From: Methanobacteriota archaeon
GTDB lineage: Archaea; Thermoplasmatota; Poseidoniia; Poseidoniales; Poseidoniaceae
Assembly: GCA_002722135.1 (NCBI GenBank)
Contig: PBKJ01000008.1
Span: forward strand, 27,807-91,806
DNA: 64,000 nt
Direction: 5' to 3'
In this document: positions 19,505 to 27,700 of the stretch, piece by piece
Layout: each line of letters begins with the position of its first letter
Position numbering within the stretch: position 1 is the stretch's first letter
Position numbers and translations under genes: made by a program
The notes under the pieces: generated by a model
What the model was told of the DNA's origin: nothing
The model's database searches: none
The model's input: the letters and a program-made list of their open reading frames with translations, nothing else

Positions 19505-20929
19505 ATGATGCTGGCGAAGATGCGCACCGCATTGCTGCTCATGGTGCTCATGATGCTGGCTCCAATGTCGGGCTGCATCGGTGGCACCCCTGAGGAAGAG
19601 GTCATCGACGCCGATGCGACCCTGACCATCGATGGGCTCCCCGCCACCGAAGCCACCGTCCGCCTTGGCGAGTGGCATGACCTGCTGCTCATCGGCGAGG
19701 GACTCCGCCTTTCTGCTCCCGCCCACGACGTGTTCCTGTTCGTGAACGGGTCGATGGATTTGGACAGTTCCGTGCCGGTCGACGGTGACCGCTTGTCCTT
19801 CCGCTTGCTGACCACGCCCTACACTGAGGTGGTCGAACTGACGATCTACGATCAAAATGGCCGGAAGACCATGTTCTCCCTGCCCATCGAAAACGGGACA
19901 CCAATCATCAACGGCCAGGAATGGTTCGAGAAGATGGATTACATCACCTGCGATCCGGTGATTGACGGACGTCCCTCCGCCGAATGCGGGGGCTACAACG
20001 ATCGGTGGATGGGTGCGGCAAACCCCGCCTATGAGCGAGCTGCGGCCTATTTCCAAGGACACTTTGAGAGCCTCGGTTACCGCACCTACATGCTCCGCGT
20101 CACCGACCACCTCAACCCCACGCAACCTGAATCACTGAACGTCATCGCCTGGAAAGAGGGGCGCGACGACTCCTGCGTTCAGGGCATGGGCGGCCACATG
20201 GACATCATGCCCCCGGCCGGACCCCCCGGCGGCGGTACCCACGAAGGCGCGTACGACAACACCGCTGGCACGGTCACGATGATGCTCTACGCCAAGGTGC
20301 TGGCCGATTTGGAGGTGGAATGCGACACCTTCCTTGCGCTTTGGTCCTCCGAAGAAGAGGGGCTGCGCGGCTCCAACGCGTTCGCCAACAACGATTGCGG
20401 CTACTGCCTCCCCCAAGACAAGGAACTCCGGTTTTACATCAACATGGACATGATGGGCATCTCATGGCCGGCCATCAAGCCCACCGGTGAACCGTACCCC
20501 TACCACGCATGGTCTGGCCCCGACATCGACCCCGATGAGCAAGACGTTGCCATCACCAGCATCCTTGACCACGTGCATCGGAACGTCCTGAAGGCCCCGA
20601 TGGACCTCCGCATCGACGGGACCTACGGCGCAGGGTGCGACCAGCATTGGGAAGACCACGCCGATCTTGTGATGGACGTCCACGAGGACACCTTCGGTCG
20701 ATCCGACCACGTTACCTTCCGCGACCTTGGCGCACAGACCATCTTCCACCTTGGTGCATACGACGACGACTACGATGCGTACCACTCGCCCTCGGATACG
20801 TTGGAGAACATGATGGACGTGGTGGGTGGCCAAGACAAGCTGGAAGAAAGCATCGAGTTCGTGATGTGGGCCGCTTTGCTCGAATTCCTGTTTGCCGATC
20901 AAACTCCGGAAATCCGCAACGTCGGTTGA
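19505..20929 (+). CDS. M28-family metallopeptidase (aminopeptidase-like), lipoprotein-type signal
   Basis: MLAKMRTALLLMVLMMLAPMSGCIGG lipobox; GGHMDIM...GAYDNTAGTVTMM...LWSSEEEGLRGSNAF zinc-ligand motifs. Confidence 0.88.
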   Translation: MMLAKMRTALLLMVLMMLAPMSGCIGGTPEEEVIDADATLTIDGLPATEATVRLGEWHDLLLIGEGLRLSAPAHDVFLFVNGSMDLDSSVPVDGDRLSFRLLTTPYTEVVELTIYDQNGRKTMFSLPIENGTPIINGQEWFEKMDYITCDPVIDGRPSAECGGYNDRWMGAANPAYERAAAYFQGHFESLGYRTYMLRVTDHLNPTQPESLNVIAWKEGRDDSCVQGMGGHMDIMPPAGPPGGGTHEGAYDNTAGTVTMMLYAKVLADLEVECDTFLALWSSEEEGLRGSNAFANNDCGYCLPQDKELRFYINMDMMGISWPAIKPTGEPYPYHAWSGPDIDPDEQDVAITSILDHVHRNVLKAPMDLRIDGTYGAGCDQHWEDHADLVMDVHEDTFGRSDHVTFRDLGAQTIFHLGAYDDDYDAYHSPSDTLENMMDVVGGQDKLEESIEFVMWAALLEFLFADQTPEIRNVG

Positions 20930-21715
20930 TCACGACATGTTGCGGGTGGTTTTGCACCCCACGCCCCAGTCTGGGTTGAGCTGCATGGCCGCTCGCGTCG
21001 CATCGAGCACGGTGTCCTCTGGCGTCTGAGGAGGAGCGCGGCCTGGGGCTAAGGCGACGCACATCAGCATCCCGTCCACCTCCATCCAACTCAGGTGCAC
21101 GACAGCGCCGTTGTGGACGTAGCGATCACCCTCCGCCACGATGTGACGTGGGTTCAGATGCATCCCCAAACCCAGCGCCTTCTGCACGGCTTCTTTCGTC
21201 ACCCATGCACGGAGGGCTGACGCTGGCTTGCCCTGGAAGGAGGCACGCTCTTCGGCGGAGGCAAACATGTCCCATGCACCCTCGGCGATGGCTCGGTCAA
21301 GCGGTTCTGCATCGACCCCAATGCTCCATCCTGTATCGACCAAACCGACGACGGCTTGCCCAGCGCTGTGGCCAATGGACACACCCGGCAAGGGAGCTTG
21401 CCGCCAGAGGCCAGGCCGCCAGCGGAGGTAGGGGGCACGGTGCTCATCGCGCACCACGTCCAGTTCGTCCGTGCGGCCAAGTGAGGCGCGCTCCTTCCAC
21501 CACGCTTCGACGGCGTTGGCCAGCAAAAGGCGCCCACCAAGATGCTCCCTTCGACGCTTGTCGGTTTTGAACGTCAGCCACTCGGTCGAGTCCACCAAAG
21601 GCGGTAACGGGTCATCGACCCCTGGAAGGCGCTCGGGGAGCGAGGAGAGGTGGACCATGTGCTCTGGGGCATCGAAGCCGGACCACTCCGGCACGACCCT
21701 TCGCATCTGCATCAC
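20930..21715 (-). CDS. Sfp-type 4'-phosphopantetheinyl transferase
   Basis: SIGHSAGQAVVGLVDTGWSIGVDAEPLDR and WVTKEAVQKALGLGMHLNPR motifs; stop/start overlap with downstream end of the megasynthase gene. Confidence 0.85.
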   Translation of the reverse strand: MMQMRRVVPEWSGFDAPEHMVHLSSLPERLPGVDDPLPPLVDSTEWLTFKTDKRRREHLGGRLLLANAVEAWWKERASLGRTDELDVVRDEHRAPYLRWRPGLWRQAPLPGVSIGHSAGQAVVGLVDTGWSIGVDAEPLDRAIAEGAWDMFASAEERASFQGKPASALRAWVTKEAVQKALGLGMHLNPRHIVAEGDRYVHNGAVVHLSWMEVDGMLMCVALAPGRAPPQTPEDTVLDATRAAMQLNPDWGVGCKTTRNMS

Positions 21716-24700
21716 CGGTCGATGGACACCGCGAGGTCCTCTGGAACCGGAGCCATGCCCTTCAAGCGCAGCCCTCGGAGGGCCAACACCGGGTCGTCCT
21801 CCTCACCGAAGATGACCACATCGTGCACGGTGATGCCACCGTCTTCCTTTCCAGTGCACAGCGAGCGCATGCGGAGGGATTCACCCTCATCGGGCACCCG
21901 AAGCACCGTGGACCATTCAATCCCGACCGGCAGGCTGCTGAGCCCTTCAGACTCCATCGCAACCAAGCCGGCGTTCTGGAAGCCGGCTTCGATGAGCATC
22001 GGCAAGGCCTCAAGCAGCACAGCCTCGCCTTCAGCCTCGATGGCGAACTGATCCTTCGCAGGCAGTTGGTGGCGCATCAGCGCCAATCCATCCACGCCGA
22101 GGTGTTCGTCTTGCTGTACACCTCGGAGCACGCCACCGTGGCTCTGGAAACGCGGACCGTGGAAGTATCGCAGGTAGATGAAGGACGGGTGATGCAGGAG
22201 ATCGCCGGGCGCTGGGGCCAGACCCGTGTCGGGCATGTCCGCAAGTTCGTTGGCGAAAAAGGCACTCAGGTCCTCGGCTTGTTCGACAAGGCGCACAACG
22301 GCCGTGTGGTGTTCGCGTTCACCGAACACCTCGCCGCTCGATGACACAAGGTCGGACACGAGCCGACACTGGACGTCATGGGCCCCATCGCTTGCATCGC
22401 TCAGCGAGGCTTCAACACGCACCGTCATGCTCTCCCGCATGATCTTCACGGGCAAGCCAAAGGTCACGTCCCTGAATCCGGCCAAGGCCGTCCCGGGCTT
22501 GAGGAGGAGCGCGTTTTGCGCAAACATCTCGAGCGCCATCACTCCGGGGTGGTACGGCACGCCGTCGATGGCGTGATCCACAAGGAAGGGATGCATTTCA
22601 GTTGAAAGCGTAGTCTGCGTGATGATGCGGGCGTCCTCATCGAAGGCGACGACCTTGTCGATGAAGGGGAAGCGCTGAGGATCGGCGATCAGTCCCGCCA
22701 TGCCCGGAGGCAGCTTGAGCGGCGCTTCGCGGAAGGCGCTGAAGGTGTCCATCGCACCGAGGCTGCCGCAACCGAGCACGCGGCGCTTTCCACCGGCCAG
22801 AGCCTCGTCCACAAACAGGTCCACGCCGACGTCGACCGGCAGCGTCTCGATGCCAGCAGCCTCAAACACCGCTTCAATGGAGCCTCGGGTCGCCATGCCG
22901 ACATCGCGCCAACCGGTCCACCCGATGGCCACGGCGCGGCATGCACCGCTTGCCGTCAGGCGAGCCATTTCGGCATCCAGGACTGAATTGGCCGCGGCGT
23001 AATCCGTTTGACCACCGTTTCCGAAGCGCCCGGCGACCGAGGTGAAGCAGGCTGCAAAGGCTGGATGACGCACACCAGAAGCCTCCACGGCGCCCATCAG
23101 CGCGGACCATCCGTCGACCTTGACCCGCACCACGCGATCGAAGGCTTCGTGGGTCTTGTCGCCCACAAGTTTGCTCTCCTCGAGCCCGGCACCATGGACG
23201 ACGCCGGTGATGGCGTGGCCAAGGTTCGCGCCAAGTTTGGTCAGCGCTTTCCCGTCCATGACGTCCACGGCATGGTATTGGGCCAGATTGCCCGTGGCCT
23301 GAATGCTGGCGAGGGTCTGTTGTACGTCACGTGAACGCATCATGCGGTCCCAAGCACGGTTCCACTCCACCATGGTGACCTTACCCGAAGAGGACGCCTC
23401 AATCATGCGCTCGCGGAGCGCCATCTTCTCAGATTCGAGGGTCGCATCGTCATGGTCGAGCCAAGCCTCGGTGACCTCCATCAGCGGGGTTCGACCCAGG
23501 AGATGGAAGGAAGCACCGGCATCCTTCGATGCAGCAGCCACGCCAATGACGGCGGCCGCCGTGACGCCAGATCCACCGCCAGAGACCAGCCACACGTCGG
23601 TTTCTTCCAGCGGAGTTCGCTCCTCAACCAAATCCTCGGCGAAACAGACCAGCGTCCAGCGCTCGCCAGCACGGTCGAGGCCAATTTCGACTTCGCCTCC
23701 AACGTTGAGCAAGTCGTCCACGAGGCGCTCTGCCGTGGCCTCGGCATCCATCAACATGTCCGGATGCACGTCATAGGCACGGCAGCGCAAGGCAGGCCGC
23801 TCATGGGCGTAGGATTTGGTCACGCCCGCAGCCGCGGCTTGAAGCGCGTTGAAGCGGTCCCCGCGGTTGCCGTGGCGCCCGTCCATGGCGCTCACCGAAG
23901 CCACGATGCCAGACTCGAGGGCTCCGAGTTTCGAATCGAGGGATTTCAAGAGTCCGAACCACGCTTGACCGGACAACACCACCTGCTGGCTTGGTCCGGA
24001 TTCTTCAGACCACGCCATGCTGGCCAGCCGCAACGGAGCCAAGTGAATCATGCCCGCCAGTGGGCCTTCTCCGATGGCGTCCACAAAGGCGTCCATTTGC
24101 TCGGAGGAGGCTGGATCGACCCGGTGGACGATGCGTTCACCCTCCTCTTGGATGCGATGTGATTTCGCTCCGGGCTCGAGCCCAATGTGCACGACATCGA
24201 AGCCCTTCTCGGAAAGGACGTGGGCGACCGCGGCGGAAACGCCCCAATCGTCCTCCGTGACGAGAATACGGCCGGTGAGGCTCAGAGGAGCCTCTTGACC
24301 TGAGCAGGGTTCAACCTCGACCTGCCAGCGCCTGTTGCCAACCGCCACCATCGAGGAAGGAGCATCGACGGCTGATGGCGCCTCGGCGGGTGCCGTCGAC
24401 GTTGGGGCAGTCGTGCTTGCTTCGCCCCCACCGGAGGAATACTTGGCGACGTAGGCCACGAAATGATTGAGCGTTGGGTGGTCGGACAGCAGGAAATCTT
24501 CGTCCACTGGGAGGTCGAAGATGGCGCGAACGTCGGCCATGATCTCGGCCTGCTTGACCGTGTCAATGCCCAATTCGCCTTCGAGGTCCTGGTCGAGTTC
24601 GATGAAATCCTCTGGGTACCCGGTGTGCTTGACCACGACCTCGACCAAACGTGCTGCAATGCTCCCGTCGTCGCCGGATGGGGGTGCAGGAGTTGGGGCA

Positions 24701-27700
24701 GGGGCAGCCGCAGGAGCGGTTTCTGGCGCAGGTGCTGCAGCCGGCGCAGGGCCAGGTGCCGGCGCTGGAGGTGCAGACCCGCTTTCTCCGCCCGTCATCC
24801 GCTGGATGTAACCCACCATGTGGTTGAGCGTCGGGCGGTCTGAGAGCAGGAAGTCCTCGTCAACGGGCAGCGAGAAGCGCGCTCGGATGTCGGCCATGAT
24901 CTCGGCCTGCTTGACCGTGTCAATGCCCAATTCGCCTTCGAGGTCCTGGTCCATTTCGATGAAGTCGGCCGGGTAGCCGGTGTGCTCCACCACGACCGCC
25001 ACCACGGTGTCCACGAGGTCACCTGCATCGGCCGTGGGAACGGCAGCGGCTGGTGCTGGGGTTGGGGAAGGTGCCGAAGTCGCCGCAGGTGCAGCCTCGA
25101 CCGTTGCCGCAGGAGCGGGCTCTGGAGCCGGAGCAGGACGGTCCACAGCCGCTTCGGCTGCTGGGGCCGGAGCGCCGCCTTGCATGCGCGTCAGGTACGC
25201 CAGCATGTGGTTGAGCGTCGGATGGTCGGAGAGCACGAAGTCCTCATCAACGGGCAGCGAGAACCGGTCCCGAAGCGCCGCCATGATTTCGGCTTGCTTG
25301 ACCGTGTCAATGCCAAGTTCACCCTCGAGGTCCTGGTCCATTTCGATGAACTCTGCAGGGTAGCCTGTGTGTTCGACGACCACTTCAATCATGGCAGCAG
25401 CGACCTCTTCGTCGCTTGCGTTCATGGTAACCTGGGCTGTCGGGGCGGCGGTGGCTGCAGGCTCGGGGGCGGCTTGCGGTGCAGGCTCAGGAGCAGGTGG
25501 GGCTTCCGGTTCCTCGACCACGCCTTCGAAGGGAGCGCTTGGACCCCATGCCTCGCCTTGCACCCCGCCATGGAGGTTGCTTTCCCCGTCGACATACGCG
25601 ACCAAGGTGTTGTTCTTGATGCGCAGCACGACGTCGTTCGTGCCTGCAAGACGCCGGTTCCATGCCAGCACGGCCCGACCGTTCACGCGCTCACCTTCGA
25701 CCGGCCAGCGTCGCACCAGCGAGAGGGCAATTTGTGAACCAAATCCAGCACCGAAGCGGATGCCGTACTCGATGCCGTCAACGTCTCCACCCTTGCTGAG
25801 GTTGAGGTTGCCCAGCTCTGGATCCACTTCTTTGTGGTTGGCAATGGGTGGGAAGCGGCGGTGATGGAGGCCATGAATCATGCTCGCATCTTCAATGCCG
25901 ACGCCCATCGGATGCCCCGTGAAGCCCTTGGTGTTGGCAATCAGGATCTTGTCCGTGCTTTCGCCAAAGGTCGTTCTGAGCGCTTTGACCTCCGACTGAG
26001 CCGAACCACCGCGTGCGGGTGTGTAGGTTTCATGCGAGAAGAAGACCGTGTTCGGTGCCATCGTATGCCGATCAAGACCCCACGTGCGCTCCATCTGACC
26101 GACGAATCCATCGACGGTTTGCGCCACGTGTTCAACGTCGAGACGGGTCCCGTGGAAGGCGGAATTCGCCATTCGGGTCCCGAGCAATTCAGCATAGGGC
26201 TGAACGCCACGCTCCGCCGCTTCGGCGTTTCGCTCCACCACGAAGGCGGCGGCTCCCATGCCGAGGATCAAGCCGTTGCGTCGCCGGTCGAACGGCAGGG
26301 CTGCTTCTTCGATGACGTTGCTTGAGGATGCGGCCCCAGAGGCGGCAAAACCAGCTCCGATCCACGACCAGAGTTCTGGACTGGTCACGTTGTCTGAAGA
26401 GATGATGACCACGCGGTCCGCGCGGTCGTTGGCCAACCAATCCTCTGCGATGCTGAACGCCGCCGTTGCGGAGGCACAGGCGACGTTGATGGTGGAGTTG
26501 GGCCCTCGGATACCGGTATGCTGGGCGAACTGGGCATGGCCCATGTTGAGCACTTGGAAGAGGAAACGACGGTCGAAGCGACCGTCGGCATCTGCACCGT
26601 TGTTTCGTGCATGTCCGAACGAGGCCGTGGTGCCTGGGAAACATGAGGCAAACACCACACCGGTCCGCTCACGCTGGTGTTGTGGAACTTGCCAGCCACG
26701 GATGAGCCGAAGACCACCTTTGCCCACCTGCTCCTCGGGCGTGAGCGGGATGGCGGCGTCCCGCAAAGCGAGCAAGCCGGACGCCACGGCCAGTTGCGTG
26801 GTGATGTCCCATGCCAGCACGGCCTTCGGATCCACGCCGAATTCCTCAGCGAGATCGAAGGCGTGAGCCACACCGGCCAGTTGAGGGATGTCGCCGAAGG
26901 TTTCTGCGGGAGACATGTCCACTGAACCGTCACGGCCCTTGACGAGCCGCACGATGTTCCGATCGAGCAGCGCCTGCTTGTAGGCGTCCGACACTTCTTC
27001 GATGCAGGTCTCGCCTCGCACCAAGCGCTCAAACACGTCCTCATCGAAGACGCGTTCTCCGCCGGGGAGGCCGAGGGACACACCGGTGATCACGTAGGGG
27101 TTGGCTCTCCGGTCGGCCATCGCATCGTGCACGACGGTTGCACCCGTGACCGCCTCCACTGGGCGACGGGTTGCGGGCGCAGCGGGGCTCCAGCTCGACG
27201 GCGGAGCGCGGACCGCTCGGACCAATTCGGCCGGCGTCCGTGCGGACGCGATGTCCACTTCGCCGTCCAGCGGGGCCTCTGCCCGAAGGCGTTGCACGAC
27301 GGAAGCCACCTTGGCATCGTCCAGACCGAGTCCTGTCCGTAGGTCCACGGCTCCGCGGCAGAAGCGGGCAGGGTAGCCGCACACCGCAGCAAGACGATCA
27401 CCGACGTAGGCGGCAATGGCCTCAGCAGGGTCGGAAGGCGTCGCGGCGGGAGCAACGACGGCCTGCGCGGCGACGGGCGTACCGCCGCTGGAAGGCAACG
27501 GACGAGCGCGGGTGCGCAGGTCCTCGTGTTCCTGTGACGAGCGAGCGGGTTGCAAGGGCGACGAGGACCACGCTTCCAACGGTCCGGCGCGGAAGGCTTC
27601 GGTGAGCGCCGGGCTTGCGCCGTCAGGCATCGTGGCGACACGCCCGGCCAGAGCCAACATGCCCAATGCGGAAAGGAAGCTGGCGATGCCGCCTTGCTTC

